Assembly (NCBI GenBank): GCA_030340625.1
Contig: JAOPHQ010005745.1
Span: 1-64,000 of the forward strand
DNA: 64,000 nt
Source of the DNA: Merluccius polli
Taxonomy: Eukaryota > Chordata > Actinopteri > Gadiformes > Merlucciidae
Direction: 5' to 3'
Made by a program: the position numbers and the translations under genes. Below are positions 55,028 to 64,000 of this stretch, piece by piece (the stretch's first letter is position 1; each line of letters opens with the position of its first letter). The notes below the pieces were generated by a model. The model saw only the letters and a list, made by a program, of their open reading frames with translations. It ran no database searches and had not been told where the DNA came from.

Positions 55028-57700
55028 TCAACAGAATGATGTTGAATAAAGATAGGTTTTTAATCTGTTTTTAAAGATGGCTACTGATGTGGCATGTCTA
55101 ACTGTGTCAGGCAAGGTGTTCCATTTTTGTGGGGCATATACACTAAAAGCTGCCTCCCCTTCTTTGGATCTGGTGCGAGGGATGAGTAAATTGCCACTGC
55201 CTGTTGACCGAAGTGTTCTTGCTGGGGTGTAAGTGATGAGCATATCTGTGATGTACTGAGGTGCAAGGCCATGTAGTGCTTTATAAACCAGGAGCAGTAT
55301 TTTGAAATTGATTCTTGTTCTAATGTTGTTCTGTGATGTGTCGATATTTCTTGGTACCAGTGAGAATACGTTCAGCTGCATTTTGAATTAGTTGTAACCT
55401 CTGAATACTTGATTTTGGGAGTCCAGTGAATAAACCATTACAGTAATCTAATCTACTTGTTATAAATGTGTGGATTAATTTCTGTCTGATTTTGACAGAA
55501 AGCCCCTCAATTTGGAGATATTTTTGAGATGATAGAAAGATGATCTTGTAATGTGGTTGATATGACTTCTGAAATTTAGATTGCTGTCGATAATTACACC
55601 CAGATTCCTTGCTTCAGTTTTGCTGTCGAGTGAGAGAGAGTTGAGATGTGCTGCGATTTTCTGTCTCTGAGCCTGTGCACCAAAGATGAGTATTTCTGTT
55701 TTGTCTTTGTTTAGTTGTAAAAAAAAAAGTCTGACATCCATTGATTAATATCTTTGATACACTGAGTGATGGATATTATGGGTGATGGGTCATCTGGGTG
55801 TAGTGAAATGTAAAGTTGCGAATCATCTGCATAATTATGGTAACTAAGATTGTTTGCGTATGACATGAGAGAGTGGAAGCATGTAGAGATTGAACAGCAG
55901 TGGTCCAAGAATTGACCCTTGAGGTACCCCACATGTAATGTTCATTTTGTTGGAGTTGAATTCACCAATGGAGACATAAAACTGCCTATCATAAAGGTAG
56001 GTTCTGAACCAATTTAGAACTGGGCCAGACAAGCCAACCCACCTTTCAAGCCTTTCCAGTAAGATTGTGTGGTCAATGGTGTCAAACGTAGAGCTAAGAT
56101 CAAGTAGAACAAGAATGGACATTTTTTTGGAGTCTGTGTTTATATGTAGATAATTTAAGACTTTAATAAGTGCCGTTTCTGTGCTATGGTGGGGACAAAA
56201 ACCAGACTGAAGTATCTAAAAGGCTATTGGATGCGAGATAATTCTTGAGCTGAATGTAAACTGTCTTTTCAAGTATTTTGCTAAGGAATGGTAAGTTGGA
56301 GATGGGCCTGTAATTTGCAATGACACTTTGATCCAGATTGTTCTTTTTCAGAAGTGGTTTGATGACAGCTGTTTTTAGTGATGTGGGAAATATACCTGAC
56401 TGATGTGGGAAATATACCTGACTGAAGAGACCAGTTAATGATATGTAGAACCTCTGATGCTAAGCAGTTAAAGACAGTTTTGAAAAATGCAGTTGGGAGA
56501 GGATCCAGGCAGCAGGTGGAGGACCTGAGCTGACCAACAATATTGTAAAGTTCTGTCGGTGGAGTTCCTGGAGGATGGAAGGGCAAGTTCAGTTGTAGAT
56601 TACTAATGTTACTAACTAATGTTTTGTCTAATAGTTATGATTTTGTTATTAAAGAAAGAAGCAAATTGATCACATTTTTCTGAGGACAACATTTCTGAAG
56701 GAATGGTGGATGGTGAGCTAACAAGTCTGTCAACAGTGGAGAAAAGCACTTTACTATGATTCATATTTTCATTGATGATTTTAGAAAATAATGATTGTCT
56801 AGCTTGTTTGATTGCTTGGTTATATTCATTCAGTTTATCCTTATAAATGTCATTGTGAACCTGAAGTCTTGTTTTTCTCCACTGTCGCTCTGCCTGACGA
56901 CACTTTCTCTTTAAGTTTCTGATGTCCACTCCATTTCTCCAGGGAGCCTTTTGTTTTTTAACATATTTAGTTTTGAGTGGTGCAATTCTGTCAAATATAC
57001 TCATATATTATATATCGTGTTATATATATAATATAGATATCGTGGACAATTACATTTCATTTACACTCTTTTGAAAGCTTTCAATAGTATTGTCATTAAT
57101 TATGCGTCTTTTGAGTAATCGAGAACTGTTACGTTGTACAGGGAAAGCAGAAACATCAAAAATAAATGCAGCAGTGATCAGAAAAAGCTACATCCACAAC
57201 AAGAGGCATTGTAATGTTAAGTCCTTTTGAGATAACAAGGTCAAGAGTATGTCCTTTATTGTGGGTGGGTCCACGGACATGTTGAGAGAGGTCAAATGCC
57301 TCCAGCAGACTAGTAAAGCTTATGGCATCTGGATCAGTTTCAATGTCAATGTGAATATTAAAGTCACTAGATATAATAAGACAGTCTAACCCTAACCCTA
57401 ACCCTTAGATAATAGCTGAGAAATATCTTCCAGAAATCCACATTTGGATTTTGGTGGACGGTAAACAGTTATTATTAAGACTGTAGATTTGCAATGTACT
57501 GACAAAGCAAGGTATTCAAATGATATGAATTCACCAAGGTGGACTTTCTTACAGCCATAAATGTCAGAGAAGACAGCAACAATTCCTCCACCTCTCCTAT
57601 CAGTTCTAGCGGTATGGAAGAAATTGAAGTTTGGAGGTGCAGTCACAATATATGGACAAGCATATAGGGCGTGTGGAGACTCCAGAAGTACTGCAAGTGC
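55028..57700 (-). pseudogene. L2-D ORF2, main part
   Basis: Pieces in order from 57700 downward: endonuclease (57398-57700, with VTAPPNFNF and VLIITVYRPPKS), a spacer domain (56612-57004, with RQAERQWRKTRLQ and FFNNKIITIRQNIS), reverse transcriptase (56281-56586, 55844-56122, 55711-55932; LLDLSSTFDTIDHTILL, CGVPQGSILGP, NYADDSQLYISL), and the C-terminal region (55475-55741, 55028-55381). Part of the endonuclease is deleted around 57005-57397, where a short telomere-like repeat stands. Not functional. Confidence 0.85.
57386..57408. repeat. Short telomere-like (CCCTAA)n tract
   Basis: CTAACCCTAACCCTAACCCTT is about three units of the vertebrate telomere repeat, in the middle of a decayed LINE. 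Confidence 0.85.
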
Positions 57701-58027
57701 CTCCCTGATTGACATTTACTCTGTGTTGCTATACCTTGCACTTTGAACCTGTCCACTATCCACAGTAAGTATTGGTAATCTGCTGCTTCCTGGGCAATTG
57801 AGGGACGTGTGACTTAGCCACGCCCCAGAAACTACACTCTTTTGTCTTACTAAACGGGAGGCGGTACGATTCACTACTGAGAAGCATAAACAGCTACTCT
57901 GAACTCCAGAACTCAGGACAAGCATATAGGGCGTGTGGAGACTCCAGAAGTACTGCAAGTGCCTCCCTGATTGACATTTACTCTGTGTTGCTATACCTTG
58001 CACTTTGAACCTGTCCACTATCCACAG
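57654..58027. repeat. 112-bp direct duplication at the L2-C 5' junction
   Basis: 57654-57765 and 57916-58027 are identical, 262 bases apart. Each holds about 47 bases of L2-D flank including the AAGTGC target and 65 bases of L2-C 5' sequence. After the first copy the sequence continues TAAGTATTGG, after the second CATCGTTATC. Confidence 0.9.
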
Positions 58028-61000
58028 CATCGTTATCACCTGACCCTTCAGCTGGAGCGTCAGCGGAAGCGTCAGCCCTCCTGTGAAGACCCACTCGTGT
58101 AAAGACAAGCGAGTCTACCTGTGCGAGTCCACCGAGCTAGGCCACCAACAAGGCAACCTGTGCTCTTGCCATAGCACATCAACCTCTACACTAAGATGTG
58201 CCTCAAGACAATCTCCGTGATCACCGGTGTCCGCAATCATCATTACCGCCACCACTCGCGGCAAAGAAATGTATCCTACCTCAAGTCACTTCAACAAGCC
58301 ACACCTCCACGTGCCTCCTTCTCCGTTGGATTGTGGAACTGCCAGTCTGCAGTAAACAAAGCTGACTTCATCTCTGCATATGCTACTAACCAAAGTCTGG
58401 ATCTTCTGGCTCTAACTGAAACTTGGCTAAAGCCTGAAAACACCGCTACCCCGGCTGCGCTATCTTCAAACCACGCATTCTCTCACACCCCCCGCCCATC
58501 CAAGCGAGGAGGTGGAACGGGCATCCTCATCTCCAACAAATGGAACTTCAAGACTCTTCCGACTGAACATAACTACGTATCATTTGAGTATCACACCATC
58601 TTGATTACGGCCCCGATTAAAATCTCTGTGGTTGTCATCTACCGTCCACCAGGACAGCTAGGTGACTTTGTGGATGAGCTAGACACACTTCTGTCTTCCC
58701 TCCCCGAGCTAGACTGCCCGCTACTCGTCCTAGGTGACATGAACATCCACCTGGACAAATCCTGCTCCGAGGACTTCCTGTCTCTCATAAAAGCATTAAA
58801 CATAGAACTGGTCTGCAGCCCCCCGACCCATAAAGGTGGCAAACAACTTGACTTAATTCTCACCAGACACTGCAAAGCTGACTGTCTGCTGGTCACGCCT
58901 TTACACACGTCTGACCACTTCTTCATCCGCTTCTCTGTCTGCCTCCCGGAACAGCCCCCTGCTCCTACACCAATGATCTCATTCCGCCGCAATCTCAGGA
59001 ACCTGCTACCCGAGCAGTTTGCCTCCGCTGTTGCCTCCGTGCTGCCTCCTCTTAGCACATTGGAATCACTAGAGGTTGATGCTGCTACAGAGTCCCTCAG
59101 CTCTACACTGAGCTTGTGCTTGGATAGCCTGTGTCCTCTATCCACCAAACCTGTACGCTCTACCCAGCCCCGCCCATGGCTGACTGATACCATCCGCAAG
59201 TTGCGCTCCACCCTCAGAGCTACAGAAAGAAAATGGCACAAAACCAGTAATCCTGAAAACCTCAAGGATCTCCAGGCTCTTCTTGTCTCCTTCTCTACTA
59301 CCATCACTACTGCAAAAACTGCTTACTACAATGACAAAATCAGCAGTACCACTGACTCACGGAAATTATTTTCCGCCTTCAAAACACTGCTCAATCCGCC
59401 TCCGCCTGCTACAAACCTCTCAGCTGACAACTTTGCGTCATTGTTTACTGATAAAGTAGCTAAGATCAGCAAAACATTCTGTGACCCGCCCAGCCATCAT
59501 AGCCCATCGCAGCCCATGGAAGCCCATCGAAACCCACCCCAGCCCAGCCCAGCTCCTCCCCCGATCAATGGCGTATCTCTCGCCTCATTTACTCCTCTCA
59601 CTGAGAGCGAGGTATCAAAACTACTCACTGGTAGCCGTCCTACTACCTGTACACTGGACCCAATTCCTACAAAACTCCTACAAGCCATAGCCCCCACTGT
59701 GGTGCCATCAATCACATGTGTGATAAACGCTTCACTTGCCTCTGGGATCTTTCCATCCACTTTCAAACAGGCAAGGGTTATGCCGCTTCTTAAAAAACCC
59801 TCACTCAACCCCGCCCAGGTTGAGAATTACAGACCGGTGTCTCTCCTCCCCTTTCTATCTAAGACCATAGAAAGGGCGGTCTCAAAACAAATCACCGACT
59901 TCCTCACTCAGAACGAGCTGCTCGACAGGAACCAGTCGGGATTCAAAAGCGGCCACTCCACGGAAACAGCTCTGCTATCCGTAACAGAAGCTCTAAGAAC
60001 AGCTAGAGCTGCGGGCCAGTCCTCCGTACTGATCCTTCTAGACCTATCAGCTGCCTTCGATACGGTCAACCACAGCATTTTACTATCTATACTCTCAAAC
60101 ATGGGCATCTCGGGCACATCACTATCTTGGTTCCGATCCTACCTCTCTGAGCGCTCCTTCATGGTGTCATGGCAGGGACATACATCCTCGTCCCAAAGCC
60201 TCGGTACAGGGGTCCCCCAAGGCTCGGTACTGGGGCCTCTTCTCTTCGCCATGTATACTACTTCACTGGGCCAGATCATCCGCTCTCATGGCTTCTCGTA
60301 CCACTGCTACGCAGATGACACGCAGCTGTATCTGTCATTTCAGCCAGATGACCCTACCGTCTCAGCACGAATCTCTGCATGCCTCTCCAACCTATCTGTC
60401 TGGATGAAGGATCACCACCTTCAACTCAACCTGTCCAAGACTGAACTCCTGGTTATCCCAGCCCAGCACTCAATCAAACACAACATCAACCTAAACTTTG
60501 CCTCTACCACGGTTGCTCCCACCAGGATGGTGAAAAACCTGGGCGTCATGATTGACGATCAGCTATCCTTCAAGGACCATATCGCCTCGACTGCCAGGTC
60601 GTGCCGCTTTGCACTCTACAACATACGGAAAATCAGACCGTACCTGAACCAATATGCTACCCAACTCCTGGTACAGGCCATGGTCATATCCCGCCTCGAC
60701 TACTGCAATGCCCTCCTAGCTGGCCTACCAGCTTGCTCAATTAATCCACTGCAAAAAGTCCAGAACGCGGCGGCGCGTTTGGTCTTTAAGCAACCTAAAA
60801 GAGCACACGTCACGCCTCTGCTCACTGACCTACACTGGCTACCGGTGGCTGCCCGAATCAAACACAAGTCACTGTCTCTTGCCTACAGAGTGATTTCAGG
60901 GTCTGCGCCTACCTACCTAAACTCAATCATAAAGGCTTACACCCCCGCCCGGGCGTTGCGCTCATCACAACAGCACCGACTGGCCTCGCCCTCCTTAAAC

Positions 61001-61329
61001 ACAAGGCGATCTCAGTCGAGATCATTCGCATCTGCAGTTCCCCAATGGTGGAACAAGCTACCAGTTGCTACAAGAGCAGGGGCGTCCCTCCCTGTCTTCA
61101 AGAAGCTCTTAAAAACCCTTCTCTTCCGAGAGCACCTGAAACCATGTTGAATAATGAAGCCATGATGCTCACTTTGTTCACTGTTATTGAAGCTATGTTG
61201 ATCACTCTTATGCTATTGAAGTTGAATCGCCTTTGTCTTTATTGCTCTTGATTATATTGAAACTTGACTATGTTCTCAATTGTAAGTCGCTTTGGATAAA
61301 AGCGTCTGCTAAATGTAATGTAATGTAAT
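57701..61329 (+). mobile_element. L2-C: L2-type LINE with open ORF2
   Basis: The target duplication is AAGTGC (57695-57700 and 61330-61335). The 3' end has TGTAAGTCGCTTTGGATAAA, GCGTCTGCTAAATG and then AATGT units, a signature of a widespread teleost L2-type family. No ORF1 is seen in the ~490-base 5' region. The 5' end carries a local duplication. Confidence 0.88.
58196..61150 (+). CDS. L2-C ORF2: APE endonuclease and reverse transcriptase
   Basis: The 984-codon frame starts with ATG and is unbroken. The endonuclease (about residues 40-260) shows WNCQSAVNKADFI, LTETWL, GDMNIHLDKS and TSDHFFIRFS. A basic linker follows. Reverse transcriptase (about 490-760) has LLDLSAAFDTVNHSILL, TGVPQGSVLGP and YADDTQLYLSF near residue 705. 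The C-terminal domain has RLDYCNALLAG, LHWLPVAARI and PQWWNKLPV. All motif residues that I can check are in place, so it may code for an active enzyme. It is transcribed opposite to the LINE it interrupts. Confidence 0.92.
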   Translation: MCLKTISVITGVRNHHYRHHSRQRNVSYLKSLQQATPPRASFSVGLWNCQSAVNKADFISAYATNQSLDLLALTETWLKPENTATPAALSSNHAFSHTPRPSKRGGGTGILISNKWNFKTLPTEHNYVSFEYHTILITAPIKISVVVIYRPPGQLGDFVDELDTLLSSLPELDCPLLVLGDMNIHLDKSCSEDFLSLIKALNIELVCSPPTHKGGKQLDLILTRHCKADCLLVTPLHTSDHFFIRFSVCLPEQPPAPTPMISFRRNLRNLLPEQFASAVASVLPPLSTLESLEVDAATESLSSTLSLCLDSLCPLSTKPVRSTQPRPWLTDTIRKLRSTLRATERKWHKTSNPENLKDLQALLVSFSTTITTAKTAYYNDKISSTTDSRKLFSAFKTLLNPPPPATNLSADNFASLFTDKVAKISKTFCDPPSHHSPSQPMEAHRNPPQPSPAPPPINGVSLASFTPLTESEVSKLLTGSRPTTCTLDPIPTKLLQAIAPTVVPSITCVINASLASGIFPSTFKQARVMPLLKKPSLNPAQVENYRPVSLLPFLSKTIERAVSKQITDFLTQNELLDRNQSGFKSGHSTETALLSVTEALRTARAAGQSSVLILLDLSAAFDTVNHSILLSILSNMGISGTSLSWFRSYLSERSFMVSWQGHTSSSQSLGTGVPQGSVLGPLLFAMYTTSLGQIIRSHGFSYHCYADDTQLYLSFQPDDPTVSARISACLSNLSVWMKDHHLQLNLSKTELLVIPAQHSIKHNINLNFASTTVAPTRMVKNLGVMIDDQLSFKDHIASTARSCRFALYNIRKIRPYLNQYATQLLVQAMVISRLDYCNALLAGLPACSINPLQKVQNAAARLVFKQPKRAHVTPLLTDLHWLPVAARIKHKSLSLAYRVISGSAPTYLNSIIKAYTPARALRSSQQHRLASPSLNTRRSQSRSFASAVPQWWNKLPVATRAGASLPVFKKLLKTLLFREHLKPC

Positions 61330-61335
61330 AAGTGC

Positions 61336-61607
61336 AGCGGTTCCATTTTTATCCAGCCAGGTTTCAGTTAGTAGAGTGAAGTCTAGACTGTGGGTACTAA
61401 TAAGTTGAAATTTATTAAAAATGATTTATTTGTAAGTGACCTGACATTTAATAGAGCCATTTTTATTTTTTGAGGTGCATTGCTGTGTGAGGGGCTGATA
61501 ACTGGAGAGATACGGATAAGATTACTGAGGTTAGCTGAACTGGTGAGATCAGAAGTGCATTTCTTAGGCCTAAAGTTTGTGAGAACAGGGATAGATGAGA
61601 TTGTCAC
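61336..61607 (-). pseudogene. L2-D ORF2, N-terminal part
   Basis: On the minus strand KMALLNVRSLTNKSFLI is the start of the endonuclease, and after a frame change LDFTLLTETWLDKNG continues it up to the L2-C insertion point. Confidence 0.8.
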
Positions 61608-61646
61608 TGGACTGCTATAATGCTTGGAGTGTGGAATTACTGACCG

Positions 61647-62763
61647 TCAACCAGAGTGAGCCATGCAGGAGCGCAGGTTGAGTTCAATGTTCAGAGATAG
61701 GAGACGAGATCCGATGAGATTTGGATGGAGATGGTCATTTTTTAAGTGTTCAGTTCTATTGAGAAAAGAGGTGAAATTGTCCACATATGGGATGTCTCGG
61801 CTGCGGCAGTATCCTTTGTGCCAGAAACCCTTAAGCTTCTCTGATTGCTGCAATTTGAGGTCGCACGTACCAATGTGAGCAACCACAGTGAAGACTGATG
61901 TTGAGAGAGCAGCTGCGAGATGACGTCATTGATGTCCTGAACGAGCGCAGCTGGGTGGCAGGAAGTGCTGCATCTGCTGATCTCCACATGTCGGACCATA
62001 GAAGTTTCAACAACAAGAACAGGGGAGCGGTCGTCAGGAGAATCCTCAGCAGCCGACTGGATGGATGGTCGTAGCTGCTACAGCGAGGAGGCGGCGTACT
62101 TTGAGGGGGTCCCAGCTTCTCCTGATCACAGCCTCCTTCAACAGCTTGCGGTGAGAGGAGGAGGAGGGCTTGACTGCTGGACAGTGGGAGCGACTCTCCA
62201 GTGGAGGAAAGTCCTGCCTATCCAGGCTGTCGAACCTGTTTGCCAGCGGGAGGTCCCAAGGTGGCGGAGGGGGAGACAGGCGCTTTGTCCTGTTTTTACC
62301 CTCGCGGGCTACAGACCAGTCCTCTGGTTGACATGTAGTCGAACTCACCGGAGCCTTCACTCTACCCCCACCGACAAGTGACCGTGCCTCTGCTGGGACA
62401 CGGCAGGGAGTGGAACTGGCCATTGCTCTGGGCCTTGCTCCCACGCGGACCGGATCATCAGGCTGTGCTAAGTCATCCTCAGGTTCTGGAACTCCTGTGA
62501 TGATGGAGCCGGTCCATGGAAGAGTGGACCGTTTCTGGAGTGGAGCAGTCAGGGGAGTGAGGTGGACTGGTCCCGGTCCGGTTTCCACAGCCAGAGGAGC
62601 CCAGGACTGCGAGGTGTTTTGCCTGGGCCGTGGCCACAGTGGACAACTCCAAGATGAGCTTGTCTTTCTCCCTGAGCTCGGCTTTCAGACAAGTGATGCT
62701 TTTCTTCAACTTTGAGACGGTAAGGTGGCAAGATCCACACTCAGATCCACACTCAGCCATCAT
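61647..62763 (-). pseudogene. L2-D ORF1 with zinc and esterase-like blocks, frameshifted
   Basis: From 62763 downward: MMAECGSECGSCHLTVSKLKK with a cysteine cluster and a heptad-like LKAELREKDKLILEL, a Pro/Ser-rich linker, then in other frames SMVRHVEIS (61999 region; nucleophile block, degraded), VVAHIGTCDLKLQQSE (GxND block, degraded) and DHLHPNLIGSRLLS (Asp-His block). The domain order is the same as in L2-A ORF1, so both LINE families carry an esterase-type ORF1. Confidence 0.75.
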
Positions 62764-63040
62764 AACGTTACCTTCAATTAGTCCGTAAAAAAGCTAAAAG
62801 CTTAAAATCCTCAAATAAAAGCGAGCGGCTAGCCTAGCTGCCAGGCTAAAAACAAACCTAGCTAAGCTAGCAGCAGTCGAGGCAGACCAGTAGGCGACGT
62901 CCAGGAAAGTGCAATCATGTGATAAAAAATGGCATAAAGTGCGTGAAAGTGCTAAAAATAGTAAGATTGTTTAAAAACAAACTAAAAACCACAGATAAAG
63001 CACTTAAAAACCACGAGAGGTTAAACTAGAACATAAAAGG
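62764..63040 (-). other. Probable L2-D 5' leader
   Basis: GC-poor sequence with GCTAGC-type palindromes (about 62822-62872) directly upstream of L2-D ORF1. The outer limit is a guess. Confidence 0.4.
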
Positions 63041-63416
63041 GGGTGCTACACGTCGCTGAGCAGTCGACTAGTCGACGGAAGCCGGAAGCGTCGATGACGA
63101 AATGGACAGGAAGTGATGCGATCCCTCGTGATCCCCTGGGCCCAGTATTTCAAAAGGGATTGACAGGATTATCCTGGTCGGATTGGATTAAATCTAGATC
63201 TGATCTGAAAACTGGGTATTTCAACACAGATCCAGATAATCCTGAAGATCAGGATTCTGCTTTGGTAATCCAATCCTCCCTTGAATCCAGATTAAAGGCT
63301 GGATTTGGGTATTTCAAAAGTTAAGGCAGATCTCTGGATCAACTTGATACCAACATTTCAGGATCATTTGGATCCCACCTCAGAGGTGGATTTCACTTGG
63401 ATTAAATCATTTAGAT
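63041..63416. other. Possible DNA-element flank with GGATTA/TATTTCAAA repeats
   Basis: TATTTCAAAAG or TATTTCAAC recurs at about 63147, 63217 and 63309, with many CCAGATTAAA/GGATTA words. This resembles a teleost repeat family, but ends were not found. Confidence 0.35.
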
Positions 63417-63741
63417 CAGTGGTTCTCAACCGGTGGGGCGCGGCGTGGACACTCTCCCGGGGGGGCGCAGACACTCTCCCGGGGGGCGCGAGTAGCAGTG
63501 GCGGTTCAGGGGGGCGGGGGGTGCGCGTGCGATCCTAATCCACCCCGGACCTACGACCGACGGCAGGGGTACGCGCAATCGTGCGCGCGACCCCCCCCGT
63601 CAACAATCGCGAACCCCCCCTCCCCAGTCAACAATCGCGCGCACCCCCCCCCCCCCGTCGACAATCGGGGGGGGGGGGGGGGCCCAACTGCAATGAACCA
63701 GTTTTGGGGGGGCCCAGCTTGAAAAAGGTTGAGAACCCCTG
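63417..63741. mobile_element. hAT-type MITE
   Basis: It starts CAGTGGTTCTCAACC and ends with GGTTGAGAACCCCTG, 325 bp, and has the perfect 8-bp duplication ATTTAGAT (63409-63416, 63742-63749). The interior is GC-rich with long C and G runs, including about 17 G at about 63667-63683. No coding. Confidence 0.92.
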
Positions 63742-63749
63742 ATTTAGAT

Positions 63750-64000
63750 TAAGTCTCAGCTCCACTTCTCCTAGATATTGTTACTCAAGATGTTCATTAC
63801 ACTTAATCTGAAGTGTTAGTGTTTTACTTTTAACAAATAATAATAAATATTAAAAATATATATATTTAAAAATAATAAAGCAGCCTAATTGTAAGAAATG
63901 TAAAGTATAGTAAAATATTTGATCTCACTTTCTGAAACTGTAAATAAGAGTAACAATTTATTACAGACCTATTTCTCAAATTCTAGTTTCAAACATTGTA
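63750..64000. other. AT-rich sequence, no gene recognised
   Basis: The flank of the hAT MITE to the window end has no recognised feature. Confidence 0.4.

Larger units (their letters stand above)
55020..63040 (-). mobile_element. L2-D: old L2-type LINE, split by L2-C
   Basis: On the minus strand the order is 5' leader (about 63040-62764), ORF1 pieces (62763-61647), the ORF2 start (61607-61336), the L2-C insertion (61329-57701) and the rest of ORF2 (57700-55028). The coding frame runs straight from one flank of L2-C to the other across the duplicated AAGTGC, which shows that L2-D was there first. Many frameshifts and deletions make it much older than L2-A or L2-C. Confidence 0.85.

Noticed and set aside
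58639..59307. Minus-strand 222-codon frame
   Set aside because: Antisense shadow of L2-C ORF2, no domain.

Overview
The window looks like a piece of a teleost fish chromosome made almost entirely of transposable elements, many inserted inside one another. The case rests on the element types: L2-type LINEs with an (ATTGA)n tail or a tail after a GTAAGTCGCTTTGGATAAAA-like 3' end, an RTE-like LINE ending in (GATG)n, several hAT families, Ty3/Gypsy, endogenous retroviruses and solo LTRs. I see no host protein-coding gene with a convincing exon chain, no tRNA or rRNA gene and no CRISPR array. The species cannot be told from this sequence.

Layout. 177-11810 (minus): a degraded endogenous retrovirus (ERV-1) with env, pol, a tRNA-Trp-like primer site and one LTR (family A), split by a plus-strand L2 LINE (2275-7023). 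11811-15683: small DNA-element remnants, including a solo LTR of a second family (B) and an internally deleted hAT. 15684-18526: a nest in which a TIR element holds a family A LTR, which in turn holds a hAT MITE and a family B LTR; each insertion has its own target duplication. 18834-19514: a third family A LTR. 19572-20033: a fossil integrase-like transposase. 20322-29249: a Ty3/Gypsy element with both LTRs, a tRNA-His-like primer site, a broken gag (split by solo LTR C) and a 1460-residue open pol. 29380-35700: a heavily decayed second retrovirus (ERV-2).

36196-39054 (minus): a BED-finger hAT transposase pseudogene with visible splice sites. 39105-43094: a second, 5'-truncated copy of the same L2 family with an unbroken 997-residue ORF2. 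44390-47393: an RTE-like LINE with internal deletions and a 12-bp target duplication. 47998-49486: two LINE fragments. 52268-54767: a TTAA-flanked, Kolobok-like DNA transposon carrying a THAP-domain exon on one strand and, on the other, exons resembling the zinc-binding intracellular domain of P2X7. 55020-63040 (minus): an old L2-type LINE interrupted by a younger plus-strand L2-type LINE (57701-61329) with an open 984-residue ORF2. 63417-63741: a hAT MITE.

How the parts work together: they are not an operon or pathway but layers of insertions. Target duplications of 3, 4, 6, 8 and 12 bp fix much of the relative order. Intact reading frames remain only in L2-A copy 2 ORF2, L2-A copy 1 ORF1, L2-C ORF2 and the Gypsy pol. 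The Gypsy pol and the ERV-1 integrase both lack the catalytic glutamate. The two observations I rate highest are the THAP plus P2X7-like gene pair inside the TTAA element and a regular array of hairpins in the ERV-1 leader.
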